Positions 37,845 to 48,187 of a stretch of 64,000 nucleotides of DNA are shown in pieces. The notes under the pieces are model-generated. The model made no database searches. It was not told the origin of the DNA and saw nothing but the letters and a program-made list of their open reading frames with translations. How positions within the stretch are numbered: position 1 is the stretch's first letter; each line of letters begins with the position of its first letter. The DNA lies in assembly GCA_009760855.2 (NCBI GenBank), contig WPIO01000001.1:793001-857000 (forward strand), read 5' to 3'. This DNA comes from Cristatella mucedo (taxonomy: Eukaryota > Bryozoa > Phylactolaemata > Cristatellidae). The position numbers and the translations under genes are program-made.

Positions 37845-38339
37845 CCTGTTGGCGGGGACCCCGATCTTTTTGGGGACCCGGGTCCTTTTGAGAACCCGGG
37901 TGGCAAAACCTCTACAGGGCCGCGAATATCAACCGGAAAGACCTCATTGTAGGCTTAGACGTATTCTTTTGGTCGCTAAATCTGTATCGCGATGAGAGCT
38001 CAATTTTTATTCTCTACTTGCTGGCGAAGAAAGACAGGAGTCCGGCCAGGCTGCAGAGCGCGGGAGGGTGGTTCTTTGGGCTCCCGGGCTTCGTGTTTGG
38101 CTGCCTTTTGACCTTCCTACTTCTTCGTCTTCGGCTGCGTTTCAACACCAACTGCCAATTGTTTCTTTGGGAACCCCGTGTGCAACCCAGTGAGAGATAC
38201 AAAAACTGCTTTGGCGTACTCAGTTATTAAAATGACTTAACATGAGGTTTTTTGCGATTTTCACTCTTTCCATTTAGAAAAGAAATATTTCACTTTGAGC
38301 ATGGGGGCCTTTTTGATGACCCGGGTCCCCGCCAAGAAG
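37845..38339. mobile_element. piggyBac-like MITE (non-autonomous, 495 bp)
   Basis: The left end reads TTAA then CCTGTTGGCGGGGACCCC. The right end reads GGGTCCCCGCCAAGAAG then TTCG. CCTGTTGGCGGGGACC and the complement of the right end (CTTCTTGGCGGGGACC) are matching terminal inverts, and the C-rich terminus next to TTAA is the piggyBac pattern. The right TTAA appears mutated to TTCG. Extra GGGGACCCGGGT motifs inside each end are also inverted. The 70-codon frame at 38,018-38,230 is not recognised, and no transposase is present. Confidence 0.55.
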
Positions 38340-38395
38340 TTCGTGTTTAGAATAACCGTTTTTATATAGACTACTGGTTTTGATATAGAGTAGAT

Positions 38396-39068
<673 letters not shown>

Positions 39069-39179
39069 TTGTAAAGTCGGTAGACGTATATTGTGTGCCA
39101 TTATATTGCATAGCGTGTACATTATTTACATATACTGTGACGCATGCACGTTCAGCCCCCTATTGACCTAACAAATTAT

Positions 39180-41860
39180 GACCGGAAAACTTGCCGGATG
39201 TCGAATTTTTGTTAGTCAAGAATGGTATATGATATGTTCTACCACGATCCCTCAATTCCTACAATGCATAGTTGTCTGAGATAATTTACTACTTACGTTT
39301 CGCAACGTTGTCACGTGTACTGAATGCAAATATTCAAGTGAATAATCCCGTGCGTGTTTCCTAGGCGCTCCTACCACGAGTCACTCTAGTGCCAGTGAAA
39401 GTTATAGGCTGATTCCAGCTGCTTTATTTAAATAGCAGCAGAATAGTCTTTCCGGCTATAACCTCTGCTTGTAATAACGGATCGCCCACTGCAGGACTCA
39501 AACCCACGACCTTGGTAACGGAAGGAGTGACACCCCACTCCGGGGCCAAGACCTTGAGCCCAGTGACTCGACCGCCAGTCTCGCTTAAGGAGTACTCGAG
39601 TGTTAGTTTGGTTCGGGTAGTAGTGACTCAGTGCCTTACGACCTTATCGCCTTTGTTCGTCGTAAATGAGCGTAAATCGCACTAATTTGTTGCAACCATG
39701 CTAATAAAAATCATATCATTATTTCATTGTATTTTACCAAAATTTATTGATAATTGATTGTTCCTTCAGAATGAGTAAATATAATTGATTACATTTTTAG
39801 TAGTATATATTATTAATAATTTAGTTATTAAAATTCACATTAATGTATTCTATTTTACTCTGTTTATCGTATAAAATAAGCTTAGTCGATGTTGAACCAT
39901 TCGTTGTTCGCATTGCGTGCCATTGCCAGCCACCGTGAGCTTGACGCACCCAGGGTCTACCGCGGCATGTGCACGTTAATCTGTGACGAAAAATTCAATA
40001 ATCTTCGGTTTAAAGCTGATTCATAAAATTCTATGCCTGCCTTATAGCCTAAATTACGAAGAACAATCGTGGAAAAATTCTTCTTTTCTCAGGAATTTGG
40101 CCCTGAGGATCGCACACCCGACTGGTGAGATCTCCCCTCTGAGCATTAAATTGTGCGGCTCTTTCTAGAGGTAGCGAAAATCTGTTTTGAATAAAAATGA
40201 AAAAATCGAAATAGAAATGCTTCGTATCTCATCCTTGAATTCCTTGTGTTGAGTTATGAAAGTGCGACCAGAATACATTTCTCTTCAGTCCATTTTTCAC
40301 GTCGTGGCGTTCGGTAGTTACGGATATAGTCTGTAAGCACTTTGCGATTTTTACTTTTTACAATTTGTCGCCGTGGAAGTTTTGAAATTGTCACTTTTAG
40401 TAACGTCTCGGTTTGGTCTTGCTTCAATTAAAGTGAATTTAGTTTCAATTGTGCGAGGATTTCTTGCCATTTGCACTGACATTCTCGCGGGCTGTCCTCC
40501 AATTGATCAAATAAGTACAGACCAGCAAATCAGACATGACTTTTATTTAAGGGACGCTGGAAGCACGTTGGGCGTTTATCGGTTGTTTGATGTTTGGATG
40601 GCATGTCCTGTCCGACATGCGCCCAAAAGGACTAGCTTCTGATTCAAGGTCGAGTGCAAAACTAAGGCAGGGGCAAGGGCACTGCATGCAAAGCGGCATT
40701 AAACTGCTAGTGGCGAGCGATGAGCCATGAGCGGCAAACGAGCTTTGGCGTCACCATCAGAACAGGAAGGATAGGCCCGGCAGAGTGGAGATAATTGGAG
40801 ATAGTGAAGCTGTGACGGCCGGTTCTGCTTACTGAACTTTGACAAAGCATTCAAATCGTGCGTGTGTATAACGAGATCATCGTATAGCGGTTCAAAGTCT
40901 GCCGCTTCTAGACTCAAGCGTTTGCATATGGTTGGGTCGCTTATTTATACCGAAAGCTACTTGCAACACGTCGGCATACTTAATTGATCAAATCTATAGT
41001 AGTGTAGCTTCTGTAGTAGTGCTTATAATAAACATCGGGGGCGGCGAAAGTTGATCGCTTTAAAAAGTGCATGCATGACTAGAGATAATAAAATACCCAC
41101 AATTGTGCTATCACTTTCCTTTATAAATGGATCGCTTCTCAAAGGAGTAGCCTAAGCATCGTCTTCACCCGTTACGTCTACTCGTCCTACATTTAATGGC
41201 CGGAGTTGAATTCAGCCAAGTGATCTCGTGAAGACCCCCGACTTTCGCTATCATGTTTTTATAATGGATATGTTCTCTGTGAACAGTGTGTTGGCTGAAA
41301 CGGGCCTTCCGAGCTACGAGTCTCAAATATTGCTATCTCCAGGCAATGCGCTTATCAAATAAGCACGATACGATGAAAAAAGGCGTTTGCAACATCATTC
41401 GAAAGTAATCATAATTTGTTGTACAGTCATTCCCCGCTCCACAATGAGCCACCAATGGTTTCATAATGCAGAAAGATGCTAGAACTGTTTGACATAGGAG
41501 CCTGCAGGACAAGGTCAAATTAGTTCAACATTTTAGCCAAGATCAGTTCGTGCACAACGTGATGTCTCGAAGAAATGCTAAAACGAGGCACCGGTCTTCA
41601 TGTGGAAAGATGCTGCTAAAAGTCGTGGAGCCCCCCCCCCGTTGTGACGGTCGAATGGTTAGAGTGCAAATGACTCCGTAGCAATGGGTCAACAAAACGT
41701 CAGAAATGCTCCTTAATTTTATGCAATTCTAAAAGTCCTTGAGAAGATGAAAGTTTAAAGGAAAATCTAACAAAACAAAGTTTACAATCTTAGCAATAGC
41801 AGCAACGGTCGAGAAAGTTCAGGAAAGGTTCTAGCAAGGTATGGCCTGGCTGTCGATGGG
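39180..41860. other. no gene seen; one SINE
   Basis: Mixed-composition sequence containing the family-B SINE at 39,400-39,550. A poly-C run occurs at 41,631-41,640. Short frames (39,983-40,168, 40,373-40,642 and 40,699-40,917) are unrecognised and lack any shared context. Confidence 0.3.
39400..39550 (-). mobile_element. tRNA-derived SINE, family B, copy 4
   Basis: On the minus strand it shows GTTACCAAGGTCGTGGGTTT then GAGTCCTGCAGTGGGCGATC (B-box region and family body), ending in TTATAGCCGGAAAGACTATTC, a diverged form of the ATAGCCGTAAAAGCTCTTC block. It is the most diverged copy. Confidence 0.6.
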
Positions 41861-41866
41861 TGCTCG

Positions 41867-43270
41867 TCAGAATGTTCCGGCGGCTACTTGACCTCCAGCT
41901 GGCACCTGTTCGACGATTTGGTTCGACGAGTTGGTCACGTGCTCTTTGAGTTGGCTGAGTAACACATGCGAAGGTGATAGGTCGACTTGATCTGGCAATC
42001 GATGCTGGGCGGCTTCTGGGGTGATTGGAAAGCCGCCCAGCATTGCAACCAGTCCAACCTCGTGATCACTGAGGGTCTTCTTTAAGTGAAGCCATTGTGA
42101 TGGATGACTCTGCAATGCTTCAAACGCCTCGTATCAGCACTATAGGAAATCTTAGCTCAACAGCTTGACCTAAAATACGCTCCTTGAGCTTGACCGGTGT
42201 ACGTTGAAAGTAGCACGACGGGCGTTGGAGGCGGTCAGTGCACTTCTTCAAGACGCTGCCAGGTAACCGCTCAGCATAGACTCAGATTATCTATAGAAGT
42301 CGGAATAGATATCAGCATGCGCGGTATCCAAGTAAAAGCAGCTATCGACGTACATTGCCCGGCGCGGCCATCGTAGGGAATAGTTGGCCTATCAATCGAA
42401 AACATGATTTCAGATATTTGTTTCGTCCACAGCTCCTTTTTTTGTTGAAGCAGCGGTCTCCTGTTGTAATTAGAATTTACAGTTAGGTACTCTCGCAGAT
42501 CAGCACACACGTTCAAAGCCTATGCTGACGAGCCTACTGCTCATGGCCTGACGTCAACATCCAATCCAATTGTAATTTTGGACGACGAATAAGATGACGA
42601 CGAGGTATTCCTCTCCAGCAGCTGCGGGCGGGCACAACGTGATCGGTAAGCATGTAAGCAATCACAAGTGCAAATTGAGCTGATTCGGACATGTTGAACG
42701 CGTATAACAGCACCGGCATCCGCCCTATGAACGAATATTCATTCATATTATCAGGCCAACGACTGCCTATAACCGCGACAATAAAACGATACAAGACGTC
42801 TTCCAATAACCGGACGATAAAATGATGAAATCAGATTGTTAGCCCTTAGGCTTTAGCTTCAGGATCACATAAATTCTAAAAAATGGACCCTTAAGGTTTT
42901 AATGACTGGAGACACAACAGCTACAGAGCCCTATTCAGAAAACGAAGTTTGAAAGCCAATAATGCTTCTGACCGGCAAATACATTTGGCTATACCCAGAC
43001 CACGGCCAATTAACAAGGGTCTGGAAGTAAGCAAAACTTGTTTGCCGGCAAACGTAACGTAGCCAACAAGCAGTTATTTGCAGAGTGCAAATTCTGGGAT
43101 TGCAAAAACCAGCTTGGCCGACACCGTTTTATCTTTATTCGCTCGGGGCTCAATCGCTCGCTCGGCACAGTTTTGAAGCTTTTTTTTTACTGCACACGTG
43201 CTTCAACGAGAGGTCTAAGCTAAAGACGCCCGAGACGGCGGCTGGGTCCAGCTGCCGACTACCTTCATGA
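41867..43270. other. left flank of the endogenous virus; unclassified frames
   Basis: Sequence of about 45-50% GC ending at the virus TIR. Minus-strand frames at 41,867-42,115, 42,271-42,516 and 42,534-42,806 lie one after another and could be parts of one decayed element. The last contains a hydrophobic stretch near LLYAFNMSESAQFALVIAYM. I recognise no family. Confidence 0.3.
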
Positions 43271-43274
43271 GGCA

Positions 43275-43480
43275 AGTAGTAGGTGATTTCTCCCTATCAC
43301 ATCCTCTCCCTCTAAGAGAACATTTTTTCATTCGATCTCGCATTTGCTCGATCTCATTACGAAATGTCTCCTTTAAGTGTAAGTCTACGATAAGGAAAAG
43401 TCCCGACTACTCAGCAGTTGCAGATTCCAGATTTACTATATAATAGTAAAGATTTTTCGTAAACTTTACTGATATAACAA
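43275..43480 (+). repeat. left terminal inverted repeat of the endogenous virus
   Basis: Begins AGTAGTAGGTGATTTCTCCC. Inside is an almost perfect match to the reversed right end, starting AGAGAACATTTTTTCATTCG and ATCTCGCATTTGCT, and later GCAGATTCCAGATTTACTAT. Similarity fades beyond about 43,480. Confidence 0.9.
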
Positions 43481-43559
43481 CAACATTTTAAATCAAAAAA
43501 TATTAATATTATAAGATGAAAATGCATATTTTATTGAAAAGTATAATGAGTCTCTTCAA

Positions 43560-44012
43560 ATGCTTACTTCAGATGTTAGGGAAATTTTAGAAACAGTTGC
43601 AGAAGCATTTTATATTAAAGGAATTATTTGGTTTTGTTTAGCCTCTTGTTTACTTGCTAGAGATTTATTGAAAGCAAAATGCGATGTAAAAATAGATACA
43701 GGATTTAGCATTCACCCAAGTGAGAAACTTGCTACTTTTCATTTTTGGTTAAATAATGATGGAATGTTTATTGATATTGCAAGAAATATTTTAATTAATT
43801 CTTTTCACCGACACAATTTTACCAATTTACAAGATAAGAAAATACTATTATATAATATTCCCGAAGGTTTTGAATTTTATGGAGAGGATCTTTCTAATTT
43901 TGATCCACTTAACGTAACATTTTCCTCACATGTACGTAAGCGTGATGATTTTGTTATCCGAAATTTAATATATAAAATTAAAAAAGAATGCTATAAGAAA
44001 TTGAACACATAA
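43560..44012 (+). CDS. viral protein of ~150 aa with a Cys-His-Asp arrangement
   Basis: One of the few intact frames in the element, open upstream to 43,515 without a better ATG. It contains WFCLASCLLARDLL, then about 45 residues later ATFHFWLNNDGMFIDIARN. The order Cys, His (in HFW) and Asp (in FIDIA) resembles transglutaminase-like or NlpC-like thiol enzymes, in which H-x-W followed by G-x-x-ID is common. This is inference from motif order only; the order is not that of adenovirus-type protease (His-Asp/Glu-Cys). It sits next to the left TIR and reads inward, opposite to the capsid genes. Confidence 0.5.
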   Translation: MLTSDVREILETVAEAFYIKGIIWFCLASCLLARDLLKAKCDVKIDTGFSIHPSEKLATFHFWLNNDGMFIDIARNILINSFHRHNFTNLQDKKILLYNIPEGFEFYGEDLSNFDPLNVTFSSHVRKRDDFVIRNLIYKIKKECYKKLNT

Positions 44013-44024
44013 ATATAGGAAAAC

Positions 44025-44400
44025 ATGTCAGACCTTCGAAGTAAATACACAATTGATAAATATAACACAATACTTTTAGAAAATAAAAGAGTGCAATTTT
44101 TTAATAGATTAATATGCAATAGATACTGTTTTCAATTTATAGGTATTTTTTATCTCTTGCAATTACAGTAAGCAGTACTTGAATTCCAAAATAAGAGGAC
44201 GTTTCTCATATAGTAACTGTTTTAGGTGGTGTAACTACAATAATAATCTCAATATATAGTACAATATAACAAATTGATAGAAGAAAAAGATCTATGCTTC
44301 AAGCAAATCATAACTTAGTTTCATAAATAGTAGATGATTTAGATAATGACAAAATAAAAATAAAGAAGAATTCATTGGAATTTTATTTGATCTTTAAGAA
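44025..44400 (+). pseudogene. decayed viral membrane-protein gene
   Basis: Begins 13 nt after the previous stop with ATG (MSDLRSKYTIDKYN) and runs 48 codons to TAA. Protein-like sequence then continues in the same and shifted frames: AVLEFQNKRTFLI, the hydrophobic VTVLGGVTTIIISIYSTI, and IVDDLDNDKIKIKKNSLEF. At least four stops interrupt it. Two hydrophobic stretches (FQFIGIFYLLQL and the one above) suggest a two-helix membrane protein. The family is not identified. Confidence 0.4.
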
Positions 44401-44413
44401 AATATAAGTGATG

Positions 44414-45443
44414 CTAAGTCTTAAAAACTTGTAACTCCTCTCTAAAAAAACTTCTTTTAACATCATTTACCCAATATCTAACCGCTTGATCTCGCAATAC
44501 CATTATTCTAACAATATTATGTTTATTCAAACTCCATATTGCATCTGTAGCTCTTCTTCTTTTTTCATCTTCTCCTTCACCTGGATCTAATAAATATCTA
44601 ACAGCTGTTACAAGTTCTAGTAGCTGGTTTGGTCCAACGGTTAAGGTGTTCGCCTCATACCAAGGTCTGGCTGAGATCGTGGGCTGAAGCCCGGAGGCAT
44701 ATGTGGAGTGCCTGAACAGAGATTAAGTTCTCTTAGGGCGCTATACAAATGAATTATTAATTATATATATATGTATAATCTTTCTTGTTCTCCTACTTTT
44801 CTATGATATTTTTGGTTTTTTTGTTTTAATTTTCCTTTTTTTATTACTTTTGCAGGTTTTTCACCAGTAGCTTTGGTAAGGCTATTATTTAGATAATCAA
44901 TAATATTTGGCAAATTATAAATCCACTCTCTCTTTATAGTATATTCTCCTTTATAATATTTTATATTTATTTTTCCTACTGTGCAATAAATGCTCTCTCA
45001 GCGACTGTTCCATTCATTCTTCCAACCAATGCAAAACTCTTTTTACTAGTACCTCCAATAATTTGTGTTTCATGTTTTTTCATTTCTTAAGCAAACTCTC
45101 CTTTTAACTCAGATCCTGGATCTAATGTCATTTTCCTGGACCATTTCAAAGGTCCTTTACTATAAATATATTATTGCTGTTGTTACTTCTTTAGAAGGTT
45201 TTGTTTTAGGTGGTCTTGAATCTGTATAGCTACTAGCAACATCAATCACACTCAAAGCATATTTTTATCCGGAATCATTAGGCATATATATACAATGTCT
45301 TCTTGATGATTTTCATTAGGTTCAACAATATTAAAGAAACGTTGTGGAATTATCCTAGGTCTTAGTTTGAATACTTGACTTATATCTGAGTCAGGATTGA
45401 ATTTACCATCTTTTTTTCTTTCTGATAGAGGTAAAAATGACAT
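44414..45443 (-). pseudogene. Polinton-type retroviral-fold integrase (rve family), broken
   Basis: N-terminal part: IPQRFFNIVEPNENHQEDIV, the PN-x-x-HQ-x-D block before the catalytic core of Polinton integrases. Core: VIDVASSYTDSRPP with the first Asp, then GPLKWSRKMTLDPGSELKG with the second Asp. The position of the catalytic Glu reads VGRMNGTVAERAF, so Glu appears replaced by Gly. Next come EWIYNLPNIIDYLNNSLTKA and TGEKPAKV, then the C-terminal chromo/SH3-like piece VRYLLDPGEGEDEKRRRATD, AIWSLNKH and VKRSFFREELQVF. A family-A SINE (44,621-44,772) splits the C-terminal domain, and stops or frameshifts occur near 45,250, 45,165, 45,090 and 44,985. In life it would insert the viral DNA into the host chromosome. 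Confidence 0.85.
44621..44772 (+). mobile_element. tRNA-derived SINE, family A, copy 2, inside the viral integrase
   Basis: TAGCTGGTTTGGTCCAACGG (A-box region), then GGTCTGGCTGAGATCGTGGG (B-box region), GCATATGTGGAGTGCCTGAA, AGAGATTAAGTTCTCTTAGG, GCGCTATACAAATGAATTAT and an AT tail. It interrupts integrase coding sequence that resumes on both sides. This shows a host retroposon landed after the virus was in the germline. Confidence 0.85.
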
Positions 45444-45512
45444 TCTATTGAGAATGGAAATATTTTGCGATATGTGTTTAATTACATTTAATAAAACTGA
45501 ATACCTTATATA

Positions 45513-45910
45513 ATGTCATCCGCATTGTCGTCAAAAAATAAAAAGACAAAAACAAAAACATGAAATACGTTGTGATATATGTGATAAAGATATGAGTGAA
45601 ACAGAATTTGATTCTAGTCTTATGCGTAATGATACAATTATAATTTTTTCATACTGTAACATAAATACTAATTCATTTAAAAAAGGCAGACCAACTAAAT
45701 TATATTCATTAGTTAGGAAACACTGGAAAAACAATGTTACTCTACATGATTACATCATTGTTTAGATTGTGAAGCTATTTGAGCTCTTTCAAAACTATTT
45801 CCTCTTGTTAAAGGTAAACGTAAAGCAACAAAGTTAAAAGAGTTTATAGTTTTATTATTTCATTTATACTTCTCACAAGGGTACATAACTGACCAAGAGG
45901 CTTACTCCTA
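45513..45910 (+). pseudogene. decayed small viral gene with a CxxC motif
   Basis: Begins at ATG 45,513 (MSSALSSKNK). After a frameshift it continues IRCDICDKDMSETEF, then KKGRPTKLYSLVRKHWKNN. After another frameshift it reads LVKGKRKATKLKEFIVLLFH and LYFSQGYITDQEAYS. The C-x-x-C could be half of a zinc site, but the partner ligands are uncertain. It converges with and overlaps the end of the fibre-like gene by a few tens of bases. Confidence 0.4.
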
Positions 45911-46726
45911 ATTTACCATTAGTATCAATGAAGTAAAAGTCTGTCGGCAATCTAGTAAAACATACATAATGCTTCAGGTCATCATCTGCTGGAGAAGTAT
46001 TTATAGCTCTTACATCTCCAGATAAAACATTTGTATCACTATTAGGTTTTTGAAATACATGATTAGATGCGCAAACAACCATAACATTTAATATCTTTAT
46101 AGGTGGAGCTGTTTATTTGTCCATGAATAAGGTGTTGGAAGGTTTAAAATTGTATTCTTTGAATTAATATCCACTGAGACAGCTATAACTCGTGTTATTT
46201 TTTTAACTTTTTATCTACATAAGATTTAGCTGCAACGTCAGAAGAATTGATAGGATCCGCAACGTTTATTATTGAATAACCACCCATATCAATATTTGTT
46301 GTTGAAGGAAATGCTTTCAATAATACATCTCGCTTCAGCCCACCATATGCAACACAATATTCATCATTTTATACTACTGTTTTTTATCACCTAAATTCCA
46401 ATAATTAGATGTTTTTGCATAACTATTCATGTTTAAGCTACAAGCATGGTATCACCAGTTCTTTTAGCATTGTTATTTATTTAACTATCATTAGCTCCAT
46501 CAGTTGGATTTACACCTTTTCCAAGATTAGTAATAGTTTTACCAGGAAGACTAAGTTTTTTTCCCAAATCAACAACAAAGTTAGCATCTGCAAAAAATTT
46601 TGCTACTGCATCAGAATCATTAACTGGATCAGACACATTTAGAATTTCATTACCATTCGCATTTAGGTCAGATAGAATAATACCACGACCTTTTGAAACG
46701 AAATCTTCAGTGTGAACTTTGCTCAT
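45873..46726 (-). pseudogene. fibre/spike-like viral protein with repeat motifs, degraded
   Basis: Starts MSKVHTEDFVSKGRGIILSD, then three related repeats: LNANGNEILNVSDPVNDSDA, LSLPGKTITNLGKGVNPTDG and, after decay, NIDMGGYSIINVADPINSSD followed by VAAKSYVDKKL. The N-G-x-x-I-x-N-V-x-DP-x-N-x-x-DA-x-x-K-x-YVD pattern is common in fibre or tail-spike proteins of dsDNA viruses and phages. The C-terminal part (45,873-46,082) is a separate frame, VVCASNHVFQKPNSDTNVLS, which I take as the head of the spike. Likely role: attachment to the host cell. Several stops and a frameshift lie at 46,090-46,480. Confidence 0.6.
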
Positions 46727-46744
46727 TTTCTATATAAAAATGTA

Positions 46745-47288
46745 TCAATAATCTGTGTAACGTACAATTTTAATATTATCTGTCAATGTATAAGTGCAAT
46801 TTAGTCTTGCATAATCTAAATGCAAACGCATCGCTTCAAGATCTCTAGCAACTGCCACGTCTTCTGCCGAATCAAAATATCCAATGTGATGTAAGTGTTT
46901 ATCTTTTCGAATATACGATATGTATTTATTATATACTTTATCGTAACATACTCCTATAAAAGCAGATTTATATCTTTTAGTTATTCCTCTAATTCTAATT
47001 TTTTTCTGAATGATTTACTATTCTTAGATTACTTATTTTATTATCTATTTTATCTAAAATAATATGATCAGTGTCAACAATTGGCATTTCCTTTTTACAA
47101 ATTAACAAGACAAGACGATAAGCCCTATATATTTTTCCATCTATTTTTATTCCTCTATATCCAGTAGTCTTATTGATTGTTCCAGCCTCTTCTCCAGGTT
47201 TTGCTAATGTACGACTAGCTTTATGTGTAAATTTGCCAGTGAAAGCTAACGATTCTATAATCACGTCCCCGAAATTAAGAAACTTCAT
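46745..47288 (-). pseudogene. HNH endonuclease with a C-terminal AP2 domain, one frameshift
   Basis: The N-terminal frame (46,995-47,288) contains GYRGIKIDGKIYRAYRLVLL, DTDHIILDKIDNKISNLRIV and NHSEKN, the HNH pattern DH ... N-x-x-SNLR ... H. A single slip in an A-run at about 47,008 puts the rest into another frame: FIGVCYDKVYNKYISYIRKD, HHIGYFDSAEDVAVARDLEA and DYARLN, a clear AP2 DNA-binding domain. HNH-AP2 proteins are mobile homing endonucleases of phages and large DNA viruses. It lies between the fibre-like and exonuclease genes and may be a passenger rather than a core gene. Confidence 0.75.
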
Positions 47289-47289
47289 C

Positions 47290-47543
47290 AGTTTCCATTG
47301 TATAAAGTACTTTTTAATTTTTTTAAATAATCTTAAATGTGGACGTTGCTCATTTCCTATATTTTATTTGAATAATATTTTGCTTCCATTTAATATCTCT
47401 CTGACTACTGGAACTATTCTAGCAAATCTACCAAAAATCTTCGTCTTCAACACATTGCATCTCAACTTTTTGTAATATATTTTATATAAAAACCAAAACT
47501 TTTTTTATTGTTAAAACGACCATATTCACTTGTTAAATTAAAT
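47290..47543. other. viral intergenic stretch, possible remnant
   Basis: A 250-bp gap between the HNH-AP2 and exonuclease genes. The minus strand has a short protein-like piece (MQCVEDEDFW) followed by many stops. No function can be assigned. Confidence 0.25.
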
Positions 47544-47981
47544 TCAAATCATAATACTTTTCATATTTAAGTAACGCATAAATAAAGGCTCTCTAATAGG
47601 CATATCAAAAACATAACTTGTTGGAATCCAAACTGTTCCAGCCGCAACATAATCTTTTGGTGGTTCTTTGCAATTCAAACCTTCAGCGAATATTTCTAAT
47701 TCACTATAGAAACACCTACTAAGTTTTAATACATATAATCCAAGTAAACATTGAGCTAAATATCGTTTAAGTATGAATTCTTTAACTATACTACGACTCC
47801 ATAAACATTTTATTTCTATTAGTGTATCTTCATCTGATATTCCATCGGGTGAATAATGGCATACTCTATCACTAGTAAAACATTCATTTGAATTTTCAAT
47901 CCTTCGATCTAATTTACTTTCTAGAAATTTAGCAGCAATAGATTCAAACACTTTACCAAATAAAATTTACTGAAACCTCAT
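47544..47981 (-). pseudogene. YqaJ/lambda-exonuclease-family viral nuclease, lightly degraded
   Basis: The best start is ATG at 47,981 (MRFQ, then TAA, then ILFGKVFESIAAKFLESKLD), so one stop interrupts the start of the gene. After it the frame is open for 135 codons. The motifs of the YqaJ/lambda Exo fold are in order: G-K-x-FE, then HYSPDGI with the catalytic Asp, LIEIKCLWSR with the E-x-K pair, and RYLAQCLLGLYVL, equivalent to the Y-x-x-Q helix. About 145 residues is short for the family (usually near 200), so an N-terminal part may be missing. Expected role: 5'-3' dsDNA exonuclease in recombination-dependent replication or end processing. The ATG directly follows the stop of the upstream small gene. 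Confidence 0.75.
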
Positions 47982-48177
47982 TTACTTAGAATTAGTAATA
48001 TATTCTTTTAGTTTTCTATTTGCAATTATTTCAATATTGTAATAAATTTGTGAACCAAAAGCTATATCATTTCCTAAAACAAAAGACACTTCTCATCATT
48101 CAATATTTAAAATCATAGCTCTCTTCGACTCATCAGATCCTTGAATAAAATTTGTTTTTTTCAATATATTTAGTCAT
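47982..48177 (-). pseudogene. small decayed viral gene, unknown
   Basis: From ATG at 48,177 (MTKYIEKN), shifting frame to GSDESKRAMILNIE, two TGA stops, then VSFVLGNDIAFGSQIYYNIE and IIANRKLKEYITNSK-stop. About 65 codons. It lies between the capsid and exonuclease genes and ends immediately before the exonuclease ATG. No family recognised. Confidence 0.35.
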
Positions 48178-48187
48178 TATAACTTTA

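Noticed and set aside
43560-44012. Adenovirus-type maturation protease
   Set aside because: Residue order is Cys-His-Asp, not His-Asp/Glu-Cys; length and motifs do not fit.
45531-45734. 67-codon minus frame in the viral element
   Set aside because: It is antisense to the plus-strand CxxC gene remnant at 45,513-45,910, whose translation looks more protein-like.
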